Positions 43,112-53,040 are shown, counted from the stretch's first letter. The stretch is DNA of 64,000 bases from Parafannyhessea umbonata (GCF_900111255.1 NZ_FOGP01000005.1:1-64000); one strand, 5' to 3'. Notes: generated by a model from the letters alone, not told the origin. Program-made: numbers and translations.

Positions 43112-44926
43112 ATGGCTAACAATGATACTTCACATATTCGCAATTTCTCGATCGTTGCGCACATCGACCACGGCAAGTCGACCATCTCTGACAGGATCCT
43201 CGAGCTCACCCACACGGTAGAGCGGCGAGACCTAGCGAGCCAGATGCTCGACTCCATGGAGATCGAGCGCGAGCGTGGCATTACCATCAAGAGCAATGCC
43301 GTTCGCGTGGTCTACACCGCAGACAACGGGGAGGACTACCAGTTCAACCTGATTGACACTCCTGGCCACGTCGACTTCACCTACGAGGTCTCCCGCTCGC
43401 TTGCGGCCTGCGAGGGCGCGGTTCTGGTCGTCGATGCCACGCAGGGTGTCGAGGCCCAGACGGTCTCGAACGCGAGCCTCGCGATGAATGCGAATCTCGA
43501 CATCGTCCCCGCTATCAACAAGATTGACCTTCCGTCGGCTCACCCTGACGAGGTCAAGGCTGAGATCGAGGAGGACCTTGCCATCCCGGCCGACGACGCC
43601 GTCCTTGTGTCGGGCAAGACCGGCGAGGGCATCCACGACCTCCTCGAGTCGATCGTGTATCTGGTCTCGCCGCCGAAGGGCGACGCGAACGCCCCGCTCA
43701 AGGCCCTCATTCTGGACTCGTATTTCGACGAGTACCGCGGCGTGGTGGCGACGGTGCGCGTGTTCGACGGCGTCATGCGCGCCGGCAAGAGCATGCGCAT
43801 GATGGCACTCGGCGACACCTTCCTGTGCGACGGCGTCGGCGTCAAGCGCCCACTCGAAACGCCCCTCGACGAGCTCGGGGTGGGCGAGGTCGGCTACGTC
43901 GTCACTGGATTGAAGGATCCCGCCCTCGTCAAGACCGGCGACACCATCACGCTTGTAGACGATCCCTGTGCCGAGCCCTGTCCCGGCTACCACGAGGCGA
44001 AGCCCATGGTCTTCACGGGCCTTTTCCCGATTGACAACAAGCAGTACGAGAACCTTCGCGACGCGCTCGAGAAGCTCAAGGTCAACGACCCGTCGCTCAC
44101 CTGGGACCCCGAGACCTCCGTCGCACTGGGCTTTGGCTTCCGCGTGGGATTCCTCGGTCTTCTCCACATGGAGGTCGTGAAGGAGCGCCTGGAGCGCGAG
44201 TTCAACCTCGACCTGATTGCGACGAGTCCCTCCGTCAACTACCACGTGTTCAAGACAGACGGCTCCATGATCGAGATCACGAGCCCTCAGGACATGCCCG
44301 AGGTGACGAGGATCGACCATATCGAGGAGCCCTACCTCAAGGCAAAGGTCATCGTTCCGCCCGAGTTCATGGGCGCCGTCATGCAGCTTGCCATCGACCA
44401 CCGTGGCATCACGCAGGACATGGTCTACCTCTCCGAGAAGTCGGTCGAGATGCACTTCGACATGCCTTTGGCCGAGCTCATTTTGGACTTCTTCGACCAG
44501 CTGAAGAGCCGCACCAAGGGCTACGCCTCCCTCGACTACGAGCTGTCCGACTACCGCAGCTCCGACCTCGTCAAGCTTGACATCCTGCTCTCGGGTGACG
44601 AGGTTGACGCGCTCTCGTTCATCGTTCACAAGGACAAGGCCTACGAGCTCGCCCGCCGCCTGTGCGACAAGCTCAAGGAGATCATCCCGCGCCAGCAGTT
44701 CGAGGTTCCCATCCAGGGAGCCATCGGCAACAAGATCATCAGTCGCTCGACTGTCAAGGCTCATCGCAAGGACGTCCTCGCCAAGTGCTACGGCGGCGAC
44801 ATCTCGCGTAAGCGCAAGCTTCTCGAGAAGCAGAAGGAGGGCAAGAAGCGCATGAAGTCCATCGGCTCCGTCGAGGTCCCACAGGAGGCGTTCCTCGCCG
44901 TCCTCAAGGTGGATGACGACAAGTGA
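43112..44926 (+). CDS. lepA: Elongation factor 4 (LepA)
   Basis: Translational GTPase that acts on stalled or back-translocating ribosomes. The 604 residues have the G1 motif AHIDHGKST (16-24), '[10 protein letters not shown]', DTPGH and NKID, EF-G-like domains II, III and V, and the LepA-specific C-terminal domain with '[22 protein letters not shown]'. The ATG at 43112 has no Shine-Dalgarno sequence and lies 7 nt after a -10 box, so the mRNA is probably leaderless. Confidence 0.96.
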   Translation: MANNDTSHIRNFSIVAHIDHGKSTISDRILELTHTVERRDLASQMLDSMEIERERGITIKSNAVRVVYTADNGEDYQFNLIDTPGHVDFTYEVSRSLAACEGAVLVVDATQGVEAQTVSNASLAMNANLDIVPAINKIDLPSAHPDEVKAEIEEDLAIPADDAVLVSGKTGEGIHDLLESIVYLVSPPKGDANAPLKALILDSYFDEYRGVVATVRVFDGVMRAGKSMRMMALGDTFLCDGVGVKRPLETPLDELGVGEVGYVVTGLKDPALVKTGDTITLVDDPCAEPCPGYHEAKPMVFTGLFPIDNKQYENLRDALEKLKVNDPSLTWDPETSVALGFGFRVGFLGLLHMEVVKERLEREFNLDLIATSPSVNYHVFKTDGSMIEITSPQDMPEVTRIDHIEEPYLKAKVIVPPEFMGAVMQLAIDHRGITQDMVYLSEKSVEMHFDMPLAELILDFFDQLKSRTKGYASLDYELSDYRSSDLVKLDILLSGDEVDALSFIVHKDKAYELARRLCDKLKEIIPRQQFEVPIQGAIGNKIISRSTVKAHRKDVLAKCYGGDISRKRKLLEKQKEGKKRMKSIGSVEVPQEAFLAVLKVDDDK

Positions 44927-46032
44927 TGCATGGTCTGAACTTCGAGGATTCTCGTCGCAAAGCCCCCGGGTCGCTTTGCGACGCCCCCGCCGCGTCCGAG
45001 GTGCTCGCCGCTTTGGCGAGAGGTGCCGGACTCTCCGACGCGCTCGAGCGCTTCCCCCGTGCGGGCACCCTTCGCGAGCGTCTCGAGCGCGCCCGCTACC
45101 TCATGGCGCCCATGGCCGGCGTATCTGACGCGGCCTATCGTATGATGGCGCGCGCCGGCGGGGCCGGTCTGGCATACTCCGAGATGGTGTCGGTCGCTGG
45201 CATCCACTACGAAGGCGAGAAGACCTGGGACCTCGTTATCCCGCGCGATCCCGAGCCCGACCTCGCCGTCCAGCTGTTCGGGTCGAAGCCCGACCAGTTC
45301 AGGGAGGCTGCGGCTCAGGTGTCTGAGCGCCTCGGCGACCGTCTTGCGCTCATCGACATCAACATGGCCTGCCCGGTTCCGAAGGTCACCAAGAAGGGCG
45401 AGGGCTCGGCTCTCCTGGACGAGCCGGAGCTCGCGGCCGATATCGTGCGTGCCTGCGTGCGAGAGGCGAGCGTCCCCGTTACCTGCAAGATCAGACGTAG
45501 CCGACGCCCCGGCCCCGAGCAGGCGCCCGACTTCGCGCGCGCTCTCGAGCAGGCGGGCGCCTCTGCCGTCGCGGTTCATGGCAGGTGCGCGAGCCAGCTC
45601 TATCGCGGCGAGGCCGACTGGTCCGTCGTCAGGCACGTGGTCGACGCGGTCTCGATACCGGTCATCGGCTCTGGTGACGTGCTCAGCGCCGAGAGCGCGT
45701 CTCGCATGCGCGCGGAGACCGGTGCGAGTGCGGTCATGGTCGCGCGCGGAACCTACGGAAACCCCTGGATCTTCGGGTCCGCTCGTCTCGTTGACGCTGG
45801 GAAGCCCCCCAAGGAGCCCTCGGCCCTGGAGCGTATCTCGGCATTCGAGTGCCACGTCAGACTGCTTGCTGCCACCGGTGCCCACCTGGCTCGCGCCCGC
45901 AGCCTTGCCGGCTGGTACTTCAAGGGCATGCCGCATGCTGCCGCCTGGAGAAACAACGCTATGTCCTGCGTCTTGCTCGAGGATTTTCTGAAGCTCGCGC
46001 GCGATCTGCGCATTCGCGCGCTGGAGGGCTAG
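44923..46032 (+). CDS. dus: tRNA-dihydrouridine synthase with an N-terminal extension
   Basis: FMN enzyme reducing uridines in the tRNA D-loop. The barrel begins at '[15 protein letters not shown]' (about 59) and contains NMACPVPK with the catalytic cysteine (NxGCP in most relatives), 'VTCKIR', VHGR and the phosphate-site '[13 protein letters not shown]'. It matches the DusB-like class. About 58 residues precede the barrel, Ala/Arg-rich and of unknown role. The GTG at 44923 overlaps the lepA stop (GTGATG); the ATG at 44926 is equally possible. Confidence 0.9.
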   Translation: MMHGLNFEDSRRKAPGSLCDAPAASEVLAALARGAGLSDALERFPRAGTLRERLERARYLMAPMAGVSDAAYRMMARAGGAGLAYSEMVSVAGIHYEGEKTWDLVIPRDPEPDLAVQLFGSKPDQFREAAAQVSERLGDRLALIDINMACPVPKVTKKGEGSALLDEPELAADIVRACVREASVPVTCKIRRSRRPGPEQAPDFARALEQAGASAVAVHGRCASQLYRGEADWSVVRHVVDAVSIPVIGSGDVLSAESASRMRAETGASAVMVARGTYGNPWIFGSARLVDAGKPPKEPSALERISAFECHVRLLAATGAHLARARSLAGWYFKGMPHAAAWRNNAMSCVLLEDFLKLARDLRIRALEG

Positions 46033-46033
46033 C

Positions 46034-47305
46034 GTGCCTGCCGCGGGAGAGGTCGCGCTTTGGTCGGACCATTCGCTCGACCGCTCTGTGGGCGCGCTCT
46101 ACGTCCACGTTCCCTTTTGCAAGAGCAAGTGTGCCTACTGTGACTTCTCCTCTCGGGCCACGAGCGCGGACGACCCGCTGCTTGCCGAGTACGCACGGGC
46201 AATCGAGGCGCAGCTCGAGGCGTTCGCCGACGTCGGCCTGCTCGATCGCTCCGACACCGCCTACGTTGGCGGAGGAACGCCGTCGAGGCTCGGCCCGGCG
46301 CTGCCGCCTCTTGTCGAGACCATCCGGCGCCTCTGCTCGCCGTCCGAGCTGAGCTGCGAGGCCAACCCAGAGTCGCTCGACGGGGCGCTCGCGCGCTCGC
46401 TCGCGCGGGCCGGCGCCTCGCGCATCTCGCTTGGCGTGCAGTCGACCTGCGACGTCGAGCTTCGTGCCCTCGGGCGCGCTCACGATGCCGCCGAGGCGCT
46501 TGCTGCCGTCTCGCGCGCCCGCGATGCCGGACTTACCGTCTCGTGCGACCTCATGTGCGCTACTCCTGAGCAGACGGACGAGTCGTGGGACCGCTCGGTC
46601 TCCGACGTCATCGCGGCCGGAGCCGATCACGTGAGCGTCTATCCGCTCGCCATCGAGGAGGGTACGGCGTTTGGAAGGCGCTTTGGAGACGACGCCCAGC
46701 CCTGGAACGACGAGGACGTCCAGGCCCGCCGCATGAAGATCGCTCGCGAGATTCTTGCCTCTTGCGGTTTCGCCCGCTACGAGGTCGCCAGCTACGCGCG
46801 GCCCGGGTGTCGATGCGCGCACAACATCGCCTACTGGACCGGCGTTCCGTACCTCGGCGTCGGCACCGCCGCGGCTGGCATGCTCACGCGTCGTGGCTAC
46901 GAGCGCCTTAGGCTGGCGTGCCCGCAGCTCCCCGATGCTCCAGGCGGCGTCGTGCGCATACGCCTAACCGTGAGGTCAGACGCCCGGCAGATCGCGGGCG
47001 ACCCGAGGACTGAGGCGCTCCTGTTCGACGGCGAGTTCCTGAGCGAGGAACAAGCCGCGGCCGAGGACCTCATGCTTGGCGCGCGCCTCGTCGACGGCGT
47101 GTCGCCTGCGCTTCTGGGCCACGCACGCGACGTATTCGGCCCCTCACGGCTCGACGATACGCTTGAGTCGGTGCTGGGGTCCGGCCTCGCCGTGCTCGAG
47201 GACGGGCGCTTGCGCCCGACCGAGAGCGGATGGCTTTTGGGCAACGAGCTCTACGGCTCTTTGTGGTCGCTCTCGAGCGGCGAAGTGACGTCCTTCTCGG
47301 CTTAG
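46034..47305 (+). CDS. hemW: Radical SAM heme chaperone HemW-like protein
   Basis: Radical SAM protein of the HemN/HemW group. The 423 residues have the cluster motif CKSKCAYCDF (about 29-38), 'YVGGGTPS', 'EANPESL' and the extra Cys-containing 'YARPGCRCAHNIAYWTGVPYLGVG' region. By family it binds heme and inserts it into target proteins; it is not a coproporphyrinogen oxidase. The lepA-hemW order with dnaJ following is typical, though hrcA, often found between hemW and dnaJ, is missing. The start is GTG 46034. Confidence 0.9.
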   Translation: MPAAGEVALWSDHSLDRSVGALYVHVPFCKSKCAYCDFSSRATSADDPLLAEYARAIEAQLEAFADVGLLDRSDTAYVGGGTPSRLGPALPPLVETIRRLCSPSELSCEANPESLDGALARSLARAGASRISLGVQSTCDVELRALGRAHDAAEALAAVSRARDAGLTVSCDLMCATPEQTDESWDRSVSDVIAAGADHVSVYPLAIEEGTAFGRRFGDDAQPWNDEDVQARRMKIAREILASCGFARYEVASYARPGCRCAHNIAYWTGVPYLGVGTAAAGMLTRRGYERLRLACPQLPDAPGGVVRIRLTVRSDARQIAGDPRTEALLFDGEFLSEEQAAAEDLMLGARLVDGVSPALLGHARDVFGPSRLDDTLESVLGSGLAVLEDGRLRPTESGWLLGNELYGSLWSLSSGEVTSFSA

Positions 47306-47432
47306 CGCAAGATCCGCGCAAACGCTTCTTTTTGAAGATTCGTGCAGCTAGCGCGGGTCCGTGTATAACGGGTGGGCGCTAGGGATAGAATTCTCTGGAC
47401 TGTTTGGAAGATCCTGTCGATTGGTATAGCCG

Positions 47433-48551
47433 ATGCCCTCCATGAACGAAAAGGACTACTACGCCATCCTTGGCGTCGAGAAGGACGCTACGAGTGACCA
47501 GGTGCGCAAGGCCTTCCAGCAGAAGGCGCGCAAGCTCCATCCCGACGTGAACAAGGAGCCGGACGCCGAGGAGCGCTTCAAGGAGGTCTCCGAGGCCTAC
47601 GCGGTCCTTTCCGACGAGAGCAAGCGTCGCCGTTACGACGCAATGCGCTCCGGCTCTCCCTTCGGCGGCTATGGCGCGCCCGCGGGCGAGGCGCAGGGCG
47701 ACCCGTTCACTGGCGGATCTCCCTTTGGCTGGGGTTTCCCCTTCGGTGCCGCTGGCTATGGAAGGCGCAGCGCCACGCGAGCGCGCTCCTATAACCCTCG
47801 GGCTGGTGCCGACATCACGTTCAACCTCACTCTCGACGACGAGACCGCTCGCAAGGGCGGCAGCCGCGGCGTGACTTTCCAACGCTTCGTCGTCTGCGAC
47901 GTGTGCTCTGGCAAGGGCTCGGTCGAATCGGCGCATGCCGAGACCTGTCCCACCTGCGGCGGGCGTGGCAGGATCCAGGTCGACCTGACCGGCGTCTTCG
48001 GCTTCGGCGCCCTCGACGTCGAGTGCCCCGAGTGCGAGGGCTCGGGAAAGGTCGTTGCCGATCCCTGCGAGAACTGCGGCGGCTCCGGCCGCGTCCTTTC
48101 TGCCAGCGAGGTGGTCGTCGAGATTCCCGCGGGCTCCCATGACGGTGACGTTGTCAGGGTCAAGGGCATGGGCAACGCGGGCACGAACGGCTCGAGCTCT
48201 GGAGACTTCGTCTGCAGGTTGGGCGTTCCCTCCGAGCAGCTGTCCCCGCGCCAGGCCTTCGGGTTCCAGGTGCTCGGCTTCGACGCCCCGTTCATCGTGT
48301 TCGGCGCCATCGCGGGAGTGATTCCCTCCATGTTGCTCTACGTTGTAGCTCTGCTGCTGCTCGGCGCTTTCATGGTCGTCCGGGGTGGCCCCGTCGGTCG
48401 CAATGCCCGCTGGTGGAGAAATGCGCTCACCACGTTCCTGGGCGGCGCCGCCAACGGGGCGCTTCTCGCGCTGGTCATGGTTTCGATGTTCTCATGCGGG
48501 AGCTCCATGGGCAGGCGCGCTCTCTACCGGTCCGGCTTCGTCGGGCTCTAG
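47433..48551 (+). CDS. Membrane-anchored J-domain/zinc-finger protein (DnaJ paralogue)
   Basis: 372 residues. A complete J domain (about 6-70, HPD at 36-38) is followed by a Gly/Phe/Pro-rich linker (72-118), a beta segment, and four CxxCxGxG repeats (CDVCSGKG, CPTCGGRG, CPECEGSG, CENCGGSG; 155-220), as in DnaJ. After one short substrate-domain strand set, the protein ends in two hydrophobic segments (about 286-316 and 333-354), where canonical DnaJ has its second substrate domain and dimerisation tail. It probably recruits DnaK to the membrane. ATG 47433 or 47442 can start it; neither has a strong ribosome site. Canonical dnaJ follows 57 nt later. Confidence 0.88.
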   Translation: MPSMNEKDYYAILGVEKDATSDQVRKAFQQKARKLHPDVNKEPDAEERFKEVSEAYAVLSDESKRRRYDAMRSGSPFGGYGAPAGEAQGDPFTGGSPFGWGFPFGAAGYGRRSATRARSYNPRAGADITFNLTLDDETARKGGSRGVTFQRFVVCDVCSGKGSVESAHAETCPTCGGRGRIQVDLTGVFGFGALDVECPECEGSGKVVADPCENCGGSGRVLSASEVVVEIPAGSHDGDVVRVKGMGNAGTNGSSSGDFVCRLGVPSEQLSPRQAFGFQVLGFDAPFIVFGAIAGVIPSMLLYVVALLLLGAFMVVRGGPVGRNARWWRNALTTFLGGAANGALLALVMVSMFSCGSSMGRRALYRSGFVGL

Positions 48552-48608
48552 GGGTCCCGATTCCGATAATTGTTCGATTTGTTCGTTGCTGTGTGGGAGA
48601 TTGGTTAG

Positions 48609-49760
48609 ATGTCTTCAGGTCGTGACTACTACGAGGTATTGGGCGTCGACAAGGACGCCGATGCGAAAACCATCAAGCGTGCTTTTCTTAAGCTTGCCAG
48701 GAAACTCCATCCTGACGTTAACAAGGAGCCGGGCGCCGAGGAGAAGTTCAAAGAGGTGAACGAGGCCTACTCGGTCCTTTCGGACGAGCGCAAGCGCGCC
48801 AACTACGATCGCTACGGCACCGCCGAGGGTCCCGGCGGCTTCGGCTCCGACTACGTCGACATGTCCGACATCTTCGGCGGCGGCTTCGGCATCGACGACA
48901 TCTTCGACTCCTTCTTCGGAGGCTCTCGCGGCGGCTCGCGCCCGGCACGCACGCGTGGTCGCGACATGGGCATCACGCTGCAGCTAACGCTTGCTGAGGC
49001 GGCGGCCGGATGCAAGAAGACCGTCTCGTATGAGCGCCTGGCGCCCTGCGACGACTGCAACGGCACCGGCATTGCCGAGGGCGGGCACGAGACCACCTGC
49101 ACCCGCTGCAACGGAACGGGCCGCGTGACCGAGTACCAGCGCACCATCTTTGGCCAGATGAAGTCCACCGGCGTCTGTCCCGAATGCGGCGGATCCGGAA
49201 AGGTCATCGACAAGCCTTGCGAGACCTGCGACGGCCAGGGGCGCACGCCGTCTCGCGAGACGGTCGAGGTGGACATCCCGGCCGGTGTGCACTCCGGTCA
49301 GTCGCTCTCCGTCAAGGGCAAGGGCGAGGCCGGCGTTCGCGGCGACGCGGCGGGCGACCTGATCGTCAGAATTGAGATCAAGCAGGACGAGCTCTTCGAG
49401 CGCCAGGGAGACGACCTCTTCTGCAAGGTCGAGCTCGACTACCTCGAGGCAATCGTGGGCAAGCGCGTTCGCGTCGAGGGCATCCTCGCAGACGAGGAGG
49501 TCGTCGTCGACGTTCCCGCCGGCTGCGAGTACGGTCAGCAGGTTCGCGTCGAGGGCAAGGGCATGCCGCGTCTCGGCTCGAGCGCGCGCGGAAGCCTGTA
49601 TGCCGTCGTAGAGGTCATCGCCCCAAAGGACCTCGACGCATCTCAGCTCGCCTCGATCGGCGCGCTCGTCGAGGCACGCGGCGGCTCCACTGACGGCGAT
49701 GCCCCTCGCAAGCCGCGCTTTCACGCGCACGGCCGCAAGGCCAAGGGTGCCGCGAAGTGA
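48609..49760 (+). CDS. dnaJ: Chaperone protein DnaJ
   Basis: Co-chaperone that delivers substrates to DnaK and stimulates its ATPase. The 383 residues have the J domain with HPD (34-36), a Gly/Phe-rich region with FGGGFG, four zinc-binding repeats (CDDCNGTG, CTRCNGTG, CPECGGSG, CETCDGQG) and two substrate-binding beta domains with 'GEAGVRGDAAGDL'. The J domain is close to that of the upstream membrane paralogue (both carry KLHPDVNKEP), suggesting tandem duplication and divergence. It overlaps mtaB by four bases. Confidence 0.95.
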   Translation: MSSGRDYYEVLGVDKDADAKTIKRAFLKLARKLHPDVNKEPGAEEKFKEVNEAYSVLSDERKRANYDRYGTAEGPGGFGSDYVDMSDIFGGGFGIDDIFDSFFGGSRGGSRPARTRGRDMGITLQLTLAEAAAGCKKTVSYERLAPCDDCNGTGIAEGGHETTCTRCNGTGRVTEYQRTIFGQMKSTGVCPECGGSGKVIDKPCETCDGQGRTPSRETVEVDIPAGVHSGQSLSVKGKGEAGVRGDAAGDLIVRIEIKQDELFERQGDDLFCKVELDYLEAIVGKRVRVEGILADEEVVVDVPAGCEYGQQVRVEGKGMPRLGSSARGSLYAVVEVIAPKDLDASQLASIGALVEARGGSTDGDAPRKPRFHAHGRKAKGAAK

Positions 49761-51040
49761 GTGTCGGCAAGGTCGCCTTCGCAAACCTTGGATGCCGCGT
49801 CAATCGCGTCGAGATCGACGTTATCGCCTCCGAGCTCGAGCGTGCCGGCTGCGAGTTCGTCGGAGAGCAGGATGCGGACGTTATCGTGGTCAACAGCTGT
49901 GCTGTTACCGGCGAGGCCGAGGCCAAGACGCGAAAGGCCATCAGGCACGCCGCCTCGCTTCCTCAGGTGCCGATTGTCATCGCGACCGGCTGCGTTGCGA
50001 CGCTGTTTGGTGGAGAGCTCGAGGCCATTGGCGCCAACGTGCGCGTGGTCCGTTCCAAGGCCAAGGTCTCTGGCGAGGTCCTTCGCGAGCTCGGCGCTCC
50101 CGAGGGAGGCGTCAGCGACGAGGGGGCCGTCTTGGACGCGCCGTCGCCTACGGGAAGGACCCGACCCGGCATCAAGATTCAGGACGGCTGCGACAACCGA
50201 TGCACCTACTGCATCGTCTGGAAGGCCAGGGGCCGCTCGCGCTCCGTCCCCGTCGAGGATATCGTGAGCTCCGTTCGGGAGGCCGTGGGCCGCGGTGCCC
50301 GCGAGGTCGTCCTGACGGGCATCAACATAGGAAGGTTCCGCGGAGAAATCGAGGGCGCCGTTCGCGGTCTGCCGGCACTTCTCGAGCACCTTCTCGGCGC
50401 TACGGACGTCGAGCGCCTGAGAGTCACCTCCATCGAGCCCCCCGACGTCACCGATGAGCTGTTGCGTGTCATGGCCTCCCATCCCGAGCGGATTGCGCCT
50501 TTTCTGCACATTTGCCTCCAGTCGGGCAGCGATGCCACCCTGGCGCGTATGGGTCGCGTGTATGACACGGCCTTCTACCGCGACGTCGTGCGGCGCTCTC
50601 GTGAGATGGTCCCCGGTCTCGCGCTCGGTACCGACGTGATTGTGGGCTTCCCGGGCGAGACGGACGAGGAGTTCGAGGATTCGCTCGCGTTTTGCCGGGA
50701 GATGGACTTCTCGAAGATGCACGTCTTCCGTTACTCGCAGCGCCCCGGCACGCCCGCAGCGGAGATGGAGCAGGTGGACGCGCGCATCAAGGCGGAACGC
50801 GGCAGGAGGATGCGTGCCCTCGCTCGCACGATGCGGTTGGCGGCCGCCAGACGCTTGGTTGGCACCGAGCAGCTCGTTCTCGTACAGGCTGCGGGTGCGG
50901 GCGTAACTGGCGGCCTGTTCGACGTGGTGGTCGACCGCGACATCGAGCCCGACACCTTCGCACGGCTGACTGTCTCGTCGGCCGCCGCAGACGGCACGCT
51001 CTTCGCGACGATGCGGCAAGACGACTCCGTAGCGATATGA
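49757..51040 (+). CDS. mtaB: tRNA (N6-threonylcarbamoyladenosine-C2)-methylthiotransferase MtaB
   Basis: Radical SAM enzyme adding methylthio to t6A37 of tRNA. The 427 residues have the UPF0004 domain with three cysteines ('NLGCRVNRVE', 'VNSCAVTGEAE', 'ATGCVAT'), the radical SAM motif CDNRCTYC (about 145-152), and a TRAM-like C-terminus. The 'CRVN' and 'AVT' wording fits the MtaB/YqeV subgroup rather than MiaB. GTG 49757 overlaps the dnaJ stop. Confidence 0.9.
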   Translation: MSVGKVAFANLGCRVNRVEIDVIASELERAGCEFVGEQDADVIVVNSCAVTGEAEAKTRKAIRHAASLPQVPIVIATGCVATLFGGELEAIGANVRVVRSKAKVSGEVLRELGAPEGGVSDEGAVLDAPSPTGRTRPGIKIQDGCDNRCTYCIVWKARGRSRSVPVEDIVSSVREAVGRGAREVVLTGINIGRFRGEIEGAVRGLPALLEHLLGATDVERLRVTSIEPPDVTDELLRVMASHPERIAPFLHICLQSGSDATLARMGRVYDTAFYRDVVRRSREMVPGLALGTDVIVGFPGETDEEFEDSLAFCREMDFSKMHVFRYSQRPGTPAAEMEQVDARIKAERGRRMRALARTMRLAAARRLVGTEQLVLVQAAGAGVTGGLFDVVVDRDIEPDTFARLTVSSAAADGTLFATMRQDDSVAI

Positions 51041-51091
51041 TGTAGGTACAGAGCTATCTGGCCTGCAGCTGCGATTCTGACTGGAGATACC

Positions 51092-52069
51092 TTGGACCCT
51101 ACTCGCGTTCGCCTCACCATTCCCGATTCCGTCGATCCCACGGTTCTCATGGGGCCTGCCGACCTCCTGCTGCGCAGGATCGAGGCCGCGTTTGACGCGG
51201 CGATATCTGTCCGTGGCAACCAGATCACAGCGACGGGTCCGTCTGACGAGGTGGAGCGCGTGGTCTCTGTCTTCAGCGGGCTCATACGGCTGATTGAGAT
51301 GGGGGAGTCCCCGTCGACGGCGGACCTGGACCTTTTGATCGGTCAGGTCTCGAGCGGGGTGGCGAGCGCAGACGACTTCCCCGACGACATCCTGCTCACC
51401 TACCGCGGACGTGCCATCAGGCCGAAGACCTCGGGTCAGAAGCGCTACATCGAGTCCATTCGCGACAACACGATCACCTTCGGGCTGGGGCCCGCCGGAA
51501 CCGGAAAGACGTACCTGGCAATGGCCATGGCCGTGGCGGCCCTCAAGCGCAAGGAGGTCTCGCGCATCGTTCTGACCAGGCCCGTCGTCGAGGCGGGTGA
51601 GTCGCTGGGGTACCTCCCGGGCACGCTCGAGGAAAAGCTCGACCCATACGTGCGTCCCCTGTACGACGCGCTCTTCGACATGACCGATCTCGAGAAGGGC
51701 AACGCCCTCATCGAGCAGGGTGTCATCGAGATTGCGCCCCTGGCCTTCATGCGCGGCCGCACGCTCAACGACGCCTTCGTCATTCTCGACGAGGCGCAGA
51801 ACACGACGCCCGACCAGATGAAGATGTTCCTCACGAGGCTCGGGTTCAACTCGAAAATGGTTGTCACTGGCGACGCGAGCCAGCGCGACCTGCTTGGGGT
51901 CAACGGCCTCGAGACGGCTCGCCGCGTCCTCGGGGGTGTGGACGACATCTGCTTCGTCGACCTTGGCCGCAATGACATCGTTAGGCACTCTCTTGTCGCC
52001 AAGATCGTCGATGCGTACGAGCGTGACGACCGTGCGTCCGCGGGCCCCGCGCGCAGAGACGCTAAATAG
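51092..52069 (+). CDS. phoH: PhoH-like ATPase
   Basis: Cytoplasmic P-loop ATPase (PhoL/YbeZ type) usually linked to YbeY and RNA maturation. The 325 residues have an N-terminal KH-like part (to about 95), Walker A GPAGTGKT (133-140), 'RPVVEAGESLGYLPG' and Walker B 'VILDEAQNTTPDQMK'. It starts at TTG 51092 after CTGGAG. ybeY follows directly. Confidence 0.92.
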   Translation: MDPTRVRLTIPDSVDPTVLMGPADLLLRRIEAAFDAAISVRGNQITATGPSDEVERVVSVFSGLIRLIEMGESPSTADLDLLIGQVSSGVASADDFPDDILLTYRGRAIRPKTSGQKRYIESIRDNTITFGLGPAGTGKTYLAMAMAVAALKRKEVSRIVLTRPVVEAGESLGYLPGTLEEKLDPYVRPLYDALFDMTDLEKGNALIEQGVIEIAPLAFMRGRTLNDAFVILDEAQNTTPDQMKMFLTRLGFNSKMVVTGDASQRDLLGVNGLETARRVLGGVDDICFVDLGRNDIVRHSLVAKIVDAYERDDRASAGPARRDAK

Positions 52070-52116
52070 TTGACCCGTCGCATTCACCGTGCGAGGATGC
52101 GACATGAGGAGGGGAT

Positions 52117-52623
52117 ATGGCGCACGAGTACGATATTGACATCGAGGACGACGTAAATTCACTTCTCTGCGAGGACGAGATTTGCCGTATCTGCGACTTC
52201 GTTCTTGAAGAGGAGGGTGTGGAGCGCCCCTGCATGGTCTCCGTCTCGATTGTGAGCGACGAGCGCATCCACGAGCTCAATCGAGAGTGGCGTGACGTCG
52301 ACCGCCCGACGGACGTCGTGTCGCTGGAGTGCGAGAGGCCCGACGACCCCGATCTCGCCCCGGGCGAGCCCTGCGAGCTCGGCGACATCGTCTTGGCACC
52401 GGCGTTCATCTTCAGGCAGGCCGAGGGCTTCGGCACCACGCCCGAGGACGAGTGCAGGCTCTTGTTGGTCCACGGCATGCTGCACCTCCTGGGGTACGAC
52501 CACCTCGAGGATGACGAGGCGGAGGTCATGGAAGCTCGCGAGGACGAGCTGCTCGTGGGGCTCAAGACCGATGCGCCTCTCGGCCGCGTGGCCTTCACGC
52601 GGCATCGCGGCGGTGAAGACTGA
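52117..52623 (+). CDS. ybeY: Endoribonuclease YbeY (16S rRNA maturation)
   Basis: Zinc endoribonuclease needed for 16S 3'-end processing and 70S quality control. The 168 residues have the UPF0054 zinc motif HGMLHLLGYDH (119-129) with His119, His123 and His129, and the 'NREWRDVDRPTDVVSLE' segment. GAGGAGG precedes the ATG at 52117. The stop overlaps the dgkA start by one base, and phoH-ybeY-dgkA-era is a widespread order. Confidence 0.94.
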   Translation: MAHEYDIDIEDDVNSLLCEDEICRICDFVLEEEGVERPCMVSVSIVSDERIHELNREWRDVDRPTDVVSLECERPDDPDLAPGEPCELGDIVLAPAFIFRQAEGFGTTPEDECRLLLVHGMLHLLGYDHLEDDEAEVMEAREDELLVGLKTDAPLGRVAFTRHRGGED

Positions 52624-53012
52624 TGATTCCCGGCAGGAAGTCGAACCACCCATCTTTTAGGAGAAGCTTCCTCTTTGCGCTTCAGGGCTTCCGCACGGCC
52701 TTTAGTCTTGAGAGAAACATCAAGGTCATGCTTGCGGGAGGCCTCGTTGCGGTCATCGCCGGCTTTGCGCTGAGGCTTGATCCCGTCAGTTGGGGAGTCA
52801 TCTTCCTGTGCTGCGGTTCCGTCCTCTCTATGGAGCTCATCAACACCGCGATAGAGACGGTCGTCGACCTTGTCTCGCCTGAGTTCCACCCCCTTGCGGG
52901 CCGCGCGAAGGACATCGCCGCTGCGGCCTCGTGGGTGCTCTGCATCCTCGTCGCCGGTGCGGGTCTCGTCATCTACGGATATGCCTTATTTAGGCTCTTG
53001 GGGCTGGCCTAG
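52623..53012 (+). CDS. dgkA: Undecaprenol/diacylglycerol kinase (DgkA family)
   Basis: Small integral membrane lipid kinase. The 129 residues have an amphipathic start, three membrane helices and the catalytic signature ELINTAIE (71-78). In Gram-positive relatives this protein phosphorylates undecaprenol for cell-wall recycling. ATG 52623 shares its first base with the ybeY stop. Confidence 0.9.
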   Translation: MIPGRKSNHPSFRRSFLFALQGFRTAFSLERNIKVMLAGGLVAVIAGFALRLDPVSWGVIFLCCGSVLSMELINTAIETVVDLVSPEFHPLAGRAKDIAAAASWVLCILVAGAGLVIYGYALFRLLGLA

Positions 53013-53031
53013 CGTCGCGTCATGCCACGCA

Positions 53032-53040
53032 TGCTATCCT
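53032..53040 (+). promoter_or_regulatory. Possible extended -10 promoter before era
   Basis: TGCTATCCT has the TGn-extended -10 form about 40 nt before the era start. No -35 is apparent. It may add transcription to read-through from dgkA. Confidence 0.35.

Noticed and set aside
47364-47369. TATAAC as a promoter for the membrane J-protein
   Set aside because: The nearest -35-like sequence (TTGAAG at 47332) is 26 nt away and there is no TGn extension, so evidence is too weak for a feature.
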